Of a stretch of 64,000 nucleotides of DNA, positions 23,924 through 32,868 are shown piece after piece. Every line of letters begins with the position of its first letter. The first letter of the stretch is position 1. The stretch is from assembly GCA_965229565.1 (NCBI GenBank), contig OZ245888.1:2542001-2606000 (forward strand), in the 5' to 3' direction. This DNA comes from JANQNX01 sp040217095. GTDB lineage: Bacteria > Pseudomonadota > Gammaproteobacteria > Eutrophobiales > Eutrophobiaceae. Under the pieces are notes generated by a model that was not told where the DNA came from, searched no databases, and saw only the letters and a list, made by a program, of their open reading frames with translations. A program made the translations under genes and the position numbers.

Positions 23924-24736
23924 ATGCCTGAAGGACCGGAAATTAGAAAAGCGGCTGACAAGATTGAAAAGGCGCTGCTGAGTGCCCCGGTTGAGTCTGT
24001 CTACTTCGCCTTCCCTGAACTAAAAAAGTTTGAGCGGTCCCTGAATAACAGGAATGTTACTTCGGTCGAGACACGTGGCAAGGCGCTGCTGATCCATTTT
24101 GACAACGATTTAAGCATCTACAGTCACAACCAGCTGTATGGCCGCTGGTATATTCGTGCTGCACAGAGTTATCCTCGTACCAGTAGACAGTTACGACTTG
24201 CAATACATACCCCGAATAAATCTGCACTACTCTACAGTGCATCTGATATCCATGTCTTAACACCCGAACAAGTAACAATCCATCCCTTCCTGTCACGCCT
24301 GGGCCCGGATATCCTGGACTGTAAGCCGGAAACGGTGCTGTCACAATTGCAGGACAAAAAGTTTCGACGACGACAACTGGTCTCACTGTTTCTCGACCAG
24401 CATTTTCTCGCTGGCGTTGGTAATTACCTGCGCAGTGAGATCCTGTACAGCGCTGGCTTGAATCCGCGCCTGCGTCCCGTGGATTGTACCGGGGAGCAGT
24501 TATTGCAGCTGGCTGATGCCGCCGTATTTACCGCCAGGCAGGCCTATCGTCACAACGGCATTACCAACAACCTGGAACTGGTAAAGCAGCTGAAGGCCGA
24601 GGGCTGGAGCCGGGGAGAATACCGCCACCATGTGTTCAGTCGTGCCGGTCAGCCCTGCTTTAGCTGCGAGACCACTGTGCAAAAGGCGATGGCTGGCAGT
24701 CGACGCTACTATTTCTGTGCTGGCTGTCAGCAGTGA
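23924..24736 (+). CDS. nei: Endonuclease VIII (DNA glycosylase/AP lyase)
   Basis: The 270-residue Fpg/Nei-family enzyme starts at the ATG of MPEGPEIRKAADKI, because Pro2 after Met removal is the catalytic nucleophile (a TTG just upstream would block it). E3 and the central LDQHFLAGVGNYLRSEIL helix-two-turn-helix are present. The C-terminal zinc finger is CFSC...CAGC. It removes oxidised pyrimidines from DNA. QLYGRWY and SGxxP patterns fit Nei rather than MutM. Confidence 0.95.
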   Translation: MPEGPEIRKAADKIEKALLSAPVESVYFAFPELKKFERSLNNRNVTSVETRGKALLIHFDNDLSIYSHNQLYGRWYIRAAQSYPRTSRQLRLAIHTPNKSALLYSASDIHVLTPEQVTIHPFLSRLGPDILDCKPETVLSQLQDKKFRRRQLVSLFLDQHFLAGVGNYLRSEILYSAGLNPRLRPVDCTGEQLLQLADAAVFTARQAYRHNGITNNLELVKQLKAEGWSRGEYRHHVFSRAGQPCFSCETTVQKAMAGSRRYYFCAGCQQ

Positions 24737-24779
24737 ACATGCTGACTGGAATATTGTCAAAACCTGAAAGGTAGCACCT

Positions 24780-25334
24780 ATGAAAAATTCATACCCGCAC
24801 ATATTATTTCTGTTCGCCTTTTTCCTTGGCGGCTGTGCATCTTCGATCCCTAAAAACATCAGCAGCACCCCCGAACCGGACCTGAGTTATGAAGAATTTC
24901 GCACAGGTGGCTCACAGCAAATGGATAAACTGGTGCGCTGGGGTGGTGAGATCATCGCGGTAGAAAACGAGGCAACTCACTCCATGGTTGAAATACTCAG
25001 TCATGAACTGGGACGTCGTGGCCGCCCCCTGGAACAGGATGAATACCAGGGACGTTTCATTGCACGCATTAATGAATTTCTCGATCCGGAATACTACAAG
25101 AAAGGGCGTCAGCTTACCGTGTATGGCACGCTCAGCCGTGAGGTAGAAAAGGATATTTCAGCACATACCTACAGCTATCCCGTTATTGACGTTGAGCAAT
25201 ATTACCTGTGGCCGGAATACGCGAGACTGGAACGTGTTTACGTGTCCCCTGTTCATTTCTATCCCTATCACCTGCGTTCACCGTTCATTCACCCTTTTTA
25301 CGGACACCCATACTGGTACCGTTATCATTATTGA
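24780..25334 (+). CDS. slp: Slp family outer-membrane lipoprotein
   Basis: The 184-residue lipoprotein has a lipobox (FFLGGCASS, Cys at about 20) and the Slp-family stretch VRWGGEIIAVENEATHSMVEILSHELGRRGRPL, followed by GRFIARINEFLDPEYYKKGRQLTVYGTL. Its C-terminus is Tyr/His/Pro-rich. Slp proteins are induced by starvation or stationary phase in E. coli; their molecular role is unclear. It lies 43 bp after nei on the same strand. Confidence 0.92.
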   Translation: MKNSYPHILFLFAFFLGGCASSIPKNISSTPEPDLSYEEFRTGGSQQMDKLVRWGGEIIAVENEATHSMVEILSHELGRRGRPLEQDEYQGRFIARINEFLDPEYYKKGRQLTVYGTLSREVEKDISAHTYSYPVIDVEQYYLWPEYARLERVYVSPVHFYPYHLRSPFIHPFYGHPYWYRYHY

Positions 25335-25386
25335 CACAAGCAGGGACTGGCTTGCTGTCTTCAATAAATCTTCGGTTATATACTGA

Positions 25387-25539
25387 CTAGAGGTTTGCCT
25401 GCCTTCTATCAGGCACTGCACGACGGTCCTGGCCGGAACGGCGTTCGGGATGAAAGGATACATCATGATAACGACGTCCATCGCTTTGTCGACGTCCATT
25501 TTTGGGTTGATGGATACTACGATGCACTATGTGTGTCAC
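25387..25539 (-). CDS. Small Arg-rich protein with ERRSGxDRR repeats
   Basis: A 50-residue frame begins at a GTG with AGGGA just upstream; an ATG at 25593 would add 18 residues. The body has NGRRQSDGRRYHD and PERRSGQDRRAVPDRR, a repeated Arg-Arg/Asp-Arg-Arg pattern that I have seen in small proteins of many gammaproteobacteria. Function is unknown; nucleic-acid binding or membrane association is a guess. Short length limits certainty. Confidence 0.45.
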   Translation of the reverse strand: MTHIVHRSIHQPKNGRRQSDGRRYHDVSFHPERRSGQDRRAVPDRRQANL

Positions 25540-25749
25540 TATGATCCCTTTGAATCTAATTTTTATTTTTTGTAAAAGTAATTGAGCTGTCATATTTTTT
25601 CAACCACGAGCATTGCTCAGCATTGACGTGATAAAGGTATCGTAATTTAATGTTTTTATGATTAATACTTGCGAAATCAGCAGGATTTTAGTCGCAACAA
25701 TGAGCAATATTTTTTTAATACGGCAACTATCAACAGGACATTAGCCACC
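25540..25749. other. AT-rich intergenic region before the nudix gene
   Basis: No gene is supported here. An upstream TTG extension of the nudix frame to 25669 lacks a ribosome site and encodes a low-complexity, Asn/Gln-rich leader, so I reject it. Confidence 0.5.
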
Positions 25750-26196
25750 ATGTTTAGTTACGAGTATCCACACCCGGCGGTCACCGTCGATGTCGCCGTA
25801 TTCTGCCTCAATGAAGGCAACATGAAATTATTACTGATAAAACGCGCTAACTACCCGGATGCTGGCAAGTGGGCACTACCTGGAGGGTTTATTGAAATTG
25901 ACGAGGACCTCGAACCCGCCGCAAGGCGAGAGCTGGAGGAAGAAACCGGGCTTGTTGTCGGCGAGCTCGAGCAGTTACAAACCTTCGGCAATCCGGATCG
26001 GGATCCACGTGAACGCGTCATTACAGTGGTGTACACCACCATTGTCGATCCGGGCAACACGAACGTTAGTGCCTCCACCGATGCGGCCGAGGCCGCCTGG
26101 TTCGATACACGTACGTTACCTGAACTTGCTTTCGACCACTCACATATCATCGGGTTGGCTTGCGACAGAATAATGTCTAAGCTAGGTAATGAATGA
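25750..26196 (+). CDS. Nudix hydrolase
   Basis: The protein is about 149 residues. It contains a complete Nudix box, GFIEIDEDLEPAARRELEEETGL split as G-x5-E and RELEEETGL, after the PGG loop. Such enzymes hydrolyse nucleoside diphosphates linked to another group. The YPHPAVTVDVAVFCLNEGNMKLLLIKRANYPDAGKWALPGGF start resembles ADP-ribose/NAD-related nudix proteins, but substrate cannot be fixed. I use the ATG at 25750, preceded by AGGA. Confidence 0.9.
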   Translation: MFSYEYPHPAVTVDVAVFCLNEGNMKLLLIKRANYPDAGKWALPGGFIEIDEDLEPAARRELEEETGLVVGELEQLQTFGNPDRDPRERVITVVYTTIVDPGNTNVSASTDAAEAAWFDTRTLPELAFDHSHIIGLACDRIMSKLGNE

Positions 26197-26230
26197 TCTC
26201 GCCTGATTGGCAGGCGCCGGGAGCAAACAT

Positions 26231-26602
26231 ATGCAATGTCCAAAATGTACGCACGATATGGAAGACGTCGAAATCCACGATGTCCTAATCAAACGTTGCA
26301 CGCTCTGCAAGGGCCTGTGGTTTGATCGCAGCAAGCATGAATATCTTAGAAAGGAACAGGATTCATCATGCGTCGACACGGGTGACCCGCAAATTGGCAA
26401 GGCCTTCGATAAAATTGAGGATTACCTGTGCCCTGAATGTCACTCACCCATGATAAAGATGGTGGTCGCCGATCAGCCTCACATCCATTTTGAGAGCTGC
26501 AGCCATTGTTTTTCCGTCTTTTTTGATGCCGGTGAATTTACCGACTACGTGGAAAAAGACCTCATGGATTTTTTCAAGGGACTCATGTCCAGGGAACGCT
26601 AG
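26231..26602 (+). CDS. zf-TFIIB domain protein (first of two)
   Basis: The 123-residue protein begins MQCPKCTHDMEDVEI and continues RCTLCKGLWFDRSKHEYL, the zf-TFIIB zinc-ribbon domain. A second CPECHSPM / CSHCFSVFFDAGEF ribbon follows. GGGAG lies 8 bases before the ATG at 26231. It is 34 bp after the nudix gene. Such proteins are widespread and uncharacterised. A paralog with the same double-ribbon layout occurs at 28786-29277. Confidence 0.85.
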   Translation: MQCPKCTHDMEDVEIHDVLIKRCTLCKGLWFDRSKHEYLRKEQDSSCVDTGDPQIGKAFDKIEDYLCPECHSPMIKMVVADQPHIHFESCSHCFSVFFDAGEFTDYVEKDLMDFFKGLMSRER

Positions 26603-26612
26603 CCCGAATTGT

Positions 26613-26903
26613 CTAGTTGTTGCGTACCCTGATGACAACTGCCGCGACATCGCCTGTGTCGATGACGGCGTCATAGAATTCCTTACCGGAAAGTTCCATC
26701 AGGTGTAAAGCGTCGTCGTTCACACTACCAATCTTGCCGGTAAATTCCTTGCCGGATTCAAGTACAACGGTCACATACTTGCCAGTATGCTCGGCCAGCA
26801 CAGATTCTATATCGTCGTCAGCGCCCAGGGAAACGGCATCTGCGCGCAGAGTTTGACAAAATAACAAACTTAAGAACAACAGGTATGGCATGAAAATTTT
26901 CAT
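26613..26903 (-). CDS. Small exported protein, Sm-like core, unknown function
   Basis: The 96-residue protein has a signal peptide (MKIFMPYLLFLSLLFCQTLRADA) and a short mature domain, VTVVLESGKEFTGKIGSVNDDALHLMELSGKEFYDAVIDTGDVAAVVIRV. Its beta-strand pattern resembles Sm/LSm-like folds. I chose the ATG at 26903 because GGGAG precedes it; a longer frame to 26999 lacks a site. It is convergent with the zf-TFIIB gene, 10 bp apart. Confidence 0.7.
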   Translation of the reverse strand: MKIFMPYLLFLSLLFCQTLRADAVSLGADDDIESVLAEHTGKYVTVVLESGKEFTGKIGSVNDDALHLMELSGKEFYDAVIDTGDVAAVVIRVRNN

Positions 26904-27132
26904 ATCAATCTCCCTGGCTAAACCAGAATCTCCGAAAGTGACTAACGCCTGAATATTACAAAATAGTGGGCTCAATAGATAGCTCACTGTCAGCAACAAC
27001 CAGGGGTCGCGGGAATGACACGGGCAGCTTCGAAGTGAAAAATAAGCAGGGGCAACGAGTTACATTGTTGCCGGAAATACTTATAATCAACAGGTAACTG
27101 AACCCGGACATTAATTACTGAAAACTATAATT

Positions 27133-27441
27133 ATGTTAAGAATTTCCTGTATTTTATGCCTCGTCTTTATTCTGGCTGCCTGTACGAAACAGCCGAATAT
27201 TTATTCCTCCACCGAGCAGCGCGTTGAAATCAACAGTTTCCCAAAGGACTTTCTATGGTCATTCGAACTGGCCATGCGTGAATGCGAACAACATGAAAGA
27301 GTCGCGAGTTATGTGCCCGATTCTTCTGGCGATCTGAAAATGCTCGTATTCGATTGTGTTGATCCGGAGGCCCTCCTGACCGAAGAAACAGCAGAGTCTA
27401 CCGGGATAGTCTCCGACGAAGCGGAGACAGAAAATCCATAA
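27133..27441 (+). CDS. Small lipoprotein, unknown function
   Basis: The 102-residue protein has a lipobox (VFILAACTKQ, Cys at about 17). The mature part is short and acidic (FPKDFLWSFELAMRECEQHERVASYVPDSSGDLKMLVFDCVDPEALL) with a Glu/Thr-rich tail. Two mature cysteines could form a disulfide. I do not recognise the family. Confidence 0.65.
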   Translation: MLRISCILCLVFILAACTKQPNIYSSTEQRVEINSFPKDFLWSFELAMRECEQHERVASYVPDSSGDLKMLVFDCVDPEALLTEETAESTGIVSDEAETENP

Positions 27442-27616
27442 ACTGGATTTCCAGGTTAAAAAGCGAGGCTAATATAACTACACGAGTCTCTAATTTTGTT
27501 TGGCTGCAACACTTGTATCTGTGTCAAACAATATTCTTTCTATTTATTCAGGCAATAGCTACCAATATCAAAACTCTATAGACATTAAGTCGCTTTACTA
27601 TATCTTGATAACGAAA

Positions 27617-28393
27617 GTGTCCGTTCCATGTACTAACAAAAACAAACCAGTCCTGATACTGCAACTGCGGCCGGAAGATGTCACGGCCGACAGTGAATAC
27701 CTGGCGTTCCTGAAATACGGCGCGCTCAGTGCAACTGATACGAAACGGATACGTATCGAACAGGCCGGTATACCATCTGATCTATCGCTGGAGGAATACA
27801 GCGCCATTATTGTCGGTGGCAGTCCATTTGATATAAGTACCCCTGCGACCGACAAATCGGCTATCCAGCACAAGGTCGAGGACGATTTCAGACGCCTTCT
27901 GGCACGGGTACTGGAACTGGATTTCCCGTTCCTGGGCGCCTGTTCGGGAAACGGCATGCTGGGGCATTACCTGGGTACCAGCATCTCTCGACAATACGGG
28001 GAGGCCGTAGGCTGTGTAAAACTGACATTGACCGAGGCAGGCAGGCAGGACCCTTTACTGCATGGTTTTCCCGATCAAATTCATGTACTGCTGGGGCACA
28101 AGGAAGCCTGTGACCGCTTGCCAGAGGGTGCAACGCTATTGTTGCGCGGCGATGACTGCCCGGTGCAGATGTTCCGGGTTGGCAAAAACGTATATGCGAC
28201 CCAGTTTCACCCCGAGGGTGACGCAGAGGGATTTAGCGTCCGCATCAACGCCTACAGGAATCATGGCTATTTTGAACCCGACCAGGCAGATCAACTCATC
28301 GATGCCGTCTCCCACGTGGAAACGCCTTTCGCACAACAGATACTGAAACGCTTTGTAGCCCGGTATTACCGCGAGACGACAGGACAAGATTAA
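27617..28393 (+). CDS. Class I glutamine amidotransferase-like protein (GuaA N-domain type)
   Basis: The protein is about 258 residues with a GATase1 fold. It has PVLILQLRPEDV, the oxyanion strand YSAIIVGGSPFDIS, a nucleophile elbow FLGACSGNGMLGHYLG (Cys in GACSG) and the catalytic His/Glu in TQFHPEGDAEGF. All three triad residues are present. It is a free-standing amidotransferase without a synthetase domain, so its acceptor is unknown. The start is uncertain: the frame is open back to a TTG at 27500, but family alignment begins near the GTG at 27617. Confidence 0.8.
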   Translation: MSVPCTNKNKPVLILQLRPEDVTADSEYLAFLKYGALSATDTKRIRIEQAGIPSDLSLEEYSAIIVGGSPFDISTPATDKSAIQHKVEDDFRRLLARVLELDFPFLGACSGNGMLGHYLGTSISRQYGEAVGCVKLTLTEAGRQDPLLHGFPDQIHVLLGHKEACDRLPEGATLLLRGDDCPVQMFRVGKNVYATQFHPEGDAEGFSVRINAYRNHGYFEPDQADQLIDAVSHVETPFAQQILKRFVARYYRETTGQD

Positions 28394-28485
28394 TTTGAAA
28401 AAGCTTGATCTGGATCAGATTTCGGACCTCTACCTTCAATTACATTAGCAGCCACTGACAAAGATAATGAAGTTGGAGAGAGAGC

Positions 28486-28617
28486 ATGGAACTCTGGCTA
28501 AACCTGCTGTTTGGCAACCCGGTAGGCCTGGCATCAATGATCGTGATTTTTGCGACGATCGCGATCGTCTGCTACATACTGTATATGTTGTACGACAAGT
28601 CCAAACCTAAAAACTGA
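28486..28617 (+). CDS. DUF3149 microprotein, single membrane helix
   Basis: The 43-residue protein begins MELWLNLLFGNPVGLASMIV, the DUF3149 signature, and continues as one membrane helix (about 14-36) with a basic tail (YDKSKPKN). GGAGAGAG lies just before the ATG. Family members are small inner-membrane proteins of unknown function. This gene was found by reading the sequence between larger genes. Confidence 0.8.
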   Translation: MELWLNLLFGNPVGLASMIVIFATIAIVCYILYMLYDKSKPKN

Positions 28618-28785
28618 CACTTACCCTGCTTTATTACCTGCAGACACTACTGAACATGCGTCTGCACTTACTACCAGGCTTTCACCATAGTGTGACATGC
28701 CTGATTTTTTACTGTTTCATCATGTAAATCAGATATACACTCCTGAACAAGTACAACTGCAAGCAGTTAAACAGGAGTGACTGTC

Positions 28786-29277
28786 ATGGCTAAAGCAAAT
28801 TGTCCACGTGACAGCCATCAGCTTGATGAAGGAGAGTTTCATGATATTCCCGTGATGCATTGCCCGACATGTGATGGCACCTTGATCAAACAGGCGTCAC
28901 TGTTCAAACTGCTTACCGAAATGATCAAGGAACTGAACCAGGACATATCATTTGAATCCGAAATAGCACCGGTTATAGACAGGGGAGCGAATATCGAATG
29001 CCCTGCATGTCATACATCAATGCAGAATTACGGCTACATGGGCTCAAGCGATGTGATGATAGATAGCTGTGGCGAGTGCTCATTACTCTGGATAGACACA
29101 AATGAGATGGCAGTTATGTGCTTCATGAACGAGAGAGCCAACAAGCGTCTGAAACATTACCAGGAGATGACGAAAGAGCACAGCCGGCAACTTGATAAAT
29201 ACGTGTTGCAGGAAGCATTGCACGGTGCCTTCATGCGTGGCTTTCGAATGGGTTATGGTGCAGGACTATTTATATAA
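28786..29277 (+). CDS. zf-TFIIB domain protein (second paralog)
   Basis: The 163-residue protein has the ANCPRDSHQLDEGEFHDIPVMHCPTCDGTLI ribbon, then a second ribbon CPACHTSM / CGECSLLWIDTNEMAVM. It ends with a Gly-rich hydrophobic tail (GAFMRGFRMGYGAGLFI) that may insert in a membrane. AGGAG is 8 bases before the ATG at 28786 (an earlier GTG is less well spaced). It shares the double-ribbon plan with 26231-26602. Confidence 0.82.
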   Translation: MAKANCPRDSHQLDEGEFHDIPVMHCPTCDGTLIKQASLFKLLTEMIKELNQDISFESEIAPVIDRGANIECPACHTSMQNYGYMGSSDVMIDSCGECSLLWIDTNEMAVMCFMNERANKRLKHYQEMTKEHSRQLDKYVLQEALHGAFMRGFRMGYGAGLFI

Positions 29278-29313
29278 TTCAACAGGACTGAATAGATAAA
29301 ATATTTACTGGTT

Positions 29314-30417
29314 ATGCACAACTACTTCATAAAATTAATATTTTCCTTATGTTTGTTACCTTTATTTGCTTTCCAGGCGTTTGCAGAAACCGCTGAAGAG
29401 CAACTCCAGCATGCCAAGGCGATCTACGATGCCGGCGAAGTCAAACAGGCATTTCAATTAATCATGCAGGTCGCCGATACAGGCGACGCCCATGCACAAT
29501 CTTTGCTTGGCATCGCAATGATCGAGGGCAAGGATATTGAACAGGATTTTGATGAGGGTTTAAGGCTGCTAAAACTGGCCGCGGCCCAGGATTTTTCCGG
29601 GGCGGCTTATAACCTCGCCCAGGTTTACAGGTGGGGCCTGTTGGGAAAGGCGGATTACCCGGAGGCCATAAAATGGTATCAACAAGCGGCCGACCTTGAT
29701 GACACGAATTCCATCTACAACCTGGCATTAATGTACAGGGATGGAATGGGTACAAAGCAGGACCTCGCTCGGGCGGTCGAGCTCTTTCAAAAGGGTGCCA
29801 GCCTGGGAGATGGCAACTCCATGCACAATATAGGGATGATGCATGTCACTGGCAGTGGTGTTAACCAGGATTTTTCCGAGGCGATTACCTGGTTGAATAA
29901 AGCCATAGACGCGGGCGTAACCTATGCTCACTGGGACCTGGGGCTAATGTACATGAAGGGATACGGTGTCAACCAGGATATGCATCAAGCCTTTGCCAGT
30001 TTCAAGCAGGTTGCTGAGGCAGGTTTTGCACCAGCTCAGGGCCAACTGGGTACCATGTATTACAATGGCACAGGTACTCAACAGAATTTCAAGGAAGCCT
30101 TTAAATGGTCAAGGATAGCTGCTGAGAAAGGCATGCCGGAGGCGCAGTATAATCTTGGCAAAATGTACGCGGAAGGCAAGGGAACGCTAAAGTCCGACTC
30201 GCTGGCTTACGGCTGGGCCTATATTGCCTCGCTGAACAAGATTGAACCAGCTGTAGACTACATTAAATTTATTGATAAGGCCGTGGCTGATGGGAAATTG
30301 CCAAAGGACTTTATTTCAGATGGCAAACAAATGGCGCGTAACCTGATCAATGAGCATGGTTTAGAGGTGCAGGTTCCTGAACCTTCCCTGTTCGAAAAAA
30401 TGAAGAGATTATTTTGA
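29314..30417 (+). CDS. Exported Sel1-repeat (TPR-like) protein
   Basis: The 367-residue protein has a signal peptide (MHNYFIKLIFSLCLLPLFAFQAFA). About seven Sel1-like repeats of 36 residues each follow, with the recurring A-x-x-x-LG-x-M-Y-x-x-G-x-G pattern (for example YNLGKMYAEGKGT). It ends with a charged helical tail. Sel1 repeats mediate protein-protein contacts and are common in periplasmic adaptor proteins. The partner is unknown. Confidence 0.9.
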   Translation: MHNYFIKLIFSLCLLPLFAFQAFAETAEEQLQHAKAIYDAGEVKQAFQLIMQVADTGDAHAQSLLGIAMIEGKDIEQDFDEGLRLLKLAAAQDFSGAAYNLAQVYRWGLLGKADYPEAIKWYQQAADLDDTNSIYNLALMYRDGMGTKQDLARAVELFQKGASLGDGNSMHNIGMMHVTGSGVNQDFSEAITWLNKAIDAGVTYAHWDLGLMYMKGYGVNQDMHQAFASFKQVAEAGFAPAQGQLGTMYYNGTGTQQNFKEAFKWSRIAAEKGMPEAQYNLGKMYAEGKGTLKSDSLAYGWAYIASLNKIEPAVDYIKFIDKAVADGKLPKDFISDGKQMARNLINEHGLEVQVPEPSLFEKMKRLF

Positions 30418-30455
30418 CCTGATACTTCTTTATTTGAAGTAGCAATTGCAGGGTG

Positions 30456-31124
30456 CTATTGAAGACGCTTGCTAAGCGCAAAGTATAGCTGGTTAATGGA
30501 CAAATCTTCGTTACTGGCCCGATTGATATACTGGTTCTGGTAGCCGAGTTCACCGGAAAAGCCTTGACCTAATCCGGCACTGAAACCGGCAAAGAAGCGA
30601 TTTTGGTCAAAACCACTTTTTGGCCCCGGTCTCACATCGTTGATATTCATAAATATCTCGTTACGAATAACGAAATGTTGTATCCAGCTATTACCCGTGG
30701 GCACAGAGACACCTGCGAGCAAACGACCGCGAAACCCGGTGTCATCACGACCATCGAAGAACCTCTCCTCCAAACGGATACGCAACAAAGGCTTGAACTG
30801 CATACTTTTTTGCCTGACAACCAACTGCTGCCACAGACGCTGCTCAGTGCTATCGGTACCTGTCTTGACGAAATGTATGTCGTAGCCAAGGCTGACAAAC
30901 ATAATGTCATTAACCAGGTAGTCCAGCGATGGTCTCAAAAGATAACGTTCAAGCATATCGACACCGTCAACCATGCGTGACTGTATTTGCAGATTAGCCT
31001 GCCACTGCTCTGCAACTGGCTTGTTGAGATTGGCGGTTGCCCAGAAACCGGCATCGGTCTCGGCCGAGTGTGTCGCGGGTAGTAAAAACAACCATAACAA
31101 CAGGAAAATAAGCGTGTTTTTCAT
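30456..31124 (-). CDS. DUF2490 outer-membrane beta-barrel protein
   Basis: The protein is about 222 residues with a signal peptide (MKNTLIFLLLWLFLLPATHSAE). Alternating strands typical of DUF2490 barrels follow, including GFWATANLNKPV, LQIQSRMVDG, YLLRPSLDYLVND, FRGRLLAGVSVP and RFFAGFSAGLGQGFSGELGYQNQYIN, with a C-terminal aromatic strand (LYFALSKRLQ). It probably sits in the outer membrane; its transport role is unknown. A GTG at 31151 could add nine residues. Confidence 0.82.
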   Translation of the reverse strand: MKNTLIFLLLWLFLLPATHSAETDAGFWATANLNKPVAEQWQANLQIQSRMVDGVDMLERYLLRPSLDYLVNDIMFVSLGYDIHFVKTGTDSTEQRLWQQLVVRQKSMQFKPLLRIRLEERFFDGRDDTGFRGRLLAGVSVPTGNSWIQHFVIRNEIFMNINDVRPGPKSGFDQNRFFAGFSAGLGQGFSGELGYQNQYINRASNEDLSINQLYFALSKRLQ

Positions 31125-31201
31125 GGGCGCAGAGTATATCTTGACTTTCACTTTTTTCTAAACAATTTGACGCTACCATCCAGATCTTTTCTAATGATGT
31201 A

Positions 31202-31864
31202 ATGAATACCATACTTATCACAGGCGCAAACCGGGGCATCGGCCTCGAGTATTGCCGTCAATACAAGGACAAGGGCGACAGCGTCATTGCTGTCTGCCGT
31301 ACTCTCTCTCCCGAACTGGAGAAACTCGGTGTCGAGATTATTGCCGACATTGATGTGTCGAATGAAATGTCTGTATACGATCTCGGTGAGCAACTCGAGG
31401 GCAAACGCATTGATATCGCCATCAATAATGCCGGCATCATGCAGAATGAAACTATCGACAAGCTGGACATAAACAGCATCCGCAAACAGTTCGAGGTAAA
31501 CACATTGGGACCGCTAATGGTCACCCGGGCCATATTGCCTCACATGGCCAATCCGTCAAAGCTGATCCTGATGACCAGCCGCATGGGTTCTATTGCTGAT
31601 AATACGTCGGGGGGCAAATATGGCTATCGCATGTCCAAGGCTGCACTCAACAGCGCCGGGGTTTCGTTATCACATGACCTGAAAGATAAAGGTATTGCCG
31701 TCGCCATACTGCACCCGGGCTATGTCAAAACCGATATGACCAATGACTCGGGCAATATCACCGCGGAAGAATCAGTGAACGACTTGATCGCACGCATTGA
31801 TGAACTAACGCTGGAGAATTCCGGTACGTTCTGGCACTCGGATGGGCAGGTTTTACCCTGGTAG
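31202..31864 (+). CDS. Short-chain dehydrogenase/reductase, C-factor-like
   Basis: The 220-residue short SDR has ILITGANRGIGLEYCRQY, AINNAGIM, LMTSRMGSI and the catalytic YGYRMSKAALN (Tyr and Lys present). It ends with an HSDGQVLPW cap that I associate with the CsgA/C-factor-like group. Substrate is unknown. It is divergent from the DUF2490 gene and convergent with the methyltransferase-like gene. Confidence 0.88.
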   Translation: MNTILITGANRGIGLEYCRQYKDKGDSVIAVCRTLSPELEKLGVEIIADIDVSNEMSVYDLGEQLEGKRIDIAINNAGIMQNETIDKLDINSIRKQFEVNTLGPLMVTRAILPHMANPSKLILMTSRMGSIADNTSGGKYGYRMSKAALNSAGVSLSHDLKDKGIAVAILHPGYVKTDMTNDSGNITAEESVNDLIARIDELTLENSGTFWHSDGQVLPW

Positions 31865-31873
31865 GAAAAACGA

Positions 31874-32584
31874 CTATCTGGCTACATAGACAGTAGCGGT
31901 AGCATCCCTGGACTGGTAGGGGTTAGGAAAACGGATGATGTGCGCGTCCACGTTGCAAAAAACGTCTTTTAAAATCATAACAAAATCATCATCAGGCGGA
32001 TCGTTTGACCACATGGCAAAAACGCCACCCGGTTGCAAATGTGACTGCATTTTTTGTAATCCATCTACACTGTAAAAACCGGCATGATCGTCATTTAGCC
32101 AGTGTTGCGTTGAGTGATCAATATCCAGAAGGATTGCATGATACAAATCTCCTGGCAGTTCAGCAGTGAGACTCTTTTCCTGCCTGGCCCAGGTAAAAAA
32201 ATCGGCCTCTATAAACTGACAGCGTTGATCTTCAGATAACTGTTGGCCCAGTGGCACCAGCCACTGTTGATGCCAGTCGATGACATCAGACATCGTTTCA
32301 ATCACATTCAAACTGCGCACACGTGAATCAGCCAGGGCAGCAGCAGCTGTATACCCCAGGCCGAGACCGCCAACCAGCACATCAAGTTCGTTCTCCTTTA
32401 CAGCAGCTAGCCCCAGAAGAGCTAATTCCTCCTCGGCATGGGTAAACAGGCTGGACATGAGAAATTCATCGTTGAGTTTTACTTCATAAATATCTTTATG
32501 CGTCAGCGTGCAAAGCCTGCGTCTGAGACTTAACTCACCGAGGCGTGTTTCACGGAAACTCAACTCCTCGAATAGACGGCTCAT
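31874..32584 (-). CDS. Spermidine synthase-like methyltransferase-fold protein
   Basis: The 236-residue Rossmann-fold protein has DVLVGGLGLGYTAAAAL as the SAM/dcSAM-binding loop, then NVIETMSDVIDWHQ and LLDIDHSTQHWL. It has the general layout of spermidine synthase but lacks the polyamine-site residues I would expect (no GGGDG), so calling it SpeE would be unsafe. Its actual reaction is unknown. Confidence 0.75.
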   Translation of the reverse strand: MSRLFEELSFRETRLGELSLRRRLCTLTHKDIYEVKLNDEFLMSSLFTHAEEELALLGLAAVKENELDVLVGGLGLGYTAAAALADSRVRSLNVIETMSDVIDWHQQWLVPLGQQLSEDQRCQFIEADFFTWARQEKSLTAELPGDLYHAILLDIDHSTQHWLNDDHAGFYSVDGLQKMQSHLQPGGVFAMWSNDPPDDDFVMILKDVFCNVDAHIIRFPNPYQSRDATATVYVAR

Positions 32585-32696
32585 TGGTTATACAACCGAG
32601 TACTGTTCAAACATGAAAGTTTAATATAAATAAAAAACGGGGGCTGATCGGATTTTTATATGTCATAAATAACACTGCACACTCGAAAATAATAAC

Positions 32697-32868
32697 ATCG
32701 CTCAGAAAGAGTGATTGTTGTTCCAGGAGCGATGCAGAGTCTTCATAAGGACGGAGATAGTTTCCGATAATACGAGGCGCGAGTTGGCGAGGACACGGAG
32801 TTTAGATAATCCTAAATGAGTATCGCAGCCAGCGAAGCAACAAAGTAGTAGCGGAAAATAGTCCGTCC
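32697..32868 (-). repeat. 3'-UTR structured repeat, copy 1 (after the second aminotransferase)
   Basis: It begins at the TAG stop of the class V aminotransferase. In gene direction GGACGGACTATTTTCCG pairs with CGGAAACTATCTCCGTCC at 32749-32766, making a long imperfect hairpin of about 120 nt. Inner conserved pieces are ACTTTGTTG, CTCATTTAGG and CGCCTCGTA. It is roughly 80% identical by eye to copy 2, and both share TCGCTCAGAAAG at the outer end. Confidence 0.75.

Noticed and set aside
31874..32584. Spermidine synthase (speE)
   Set aside because: The fold is similar, but the polyamine-site motif is not present, so only the fold is named.
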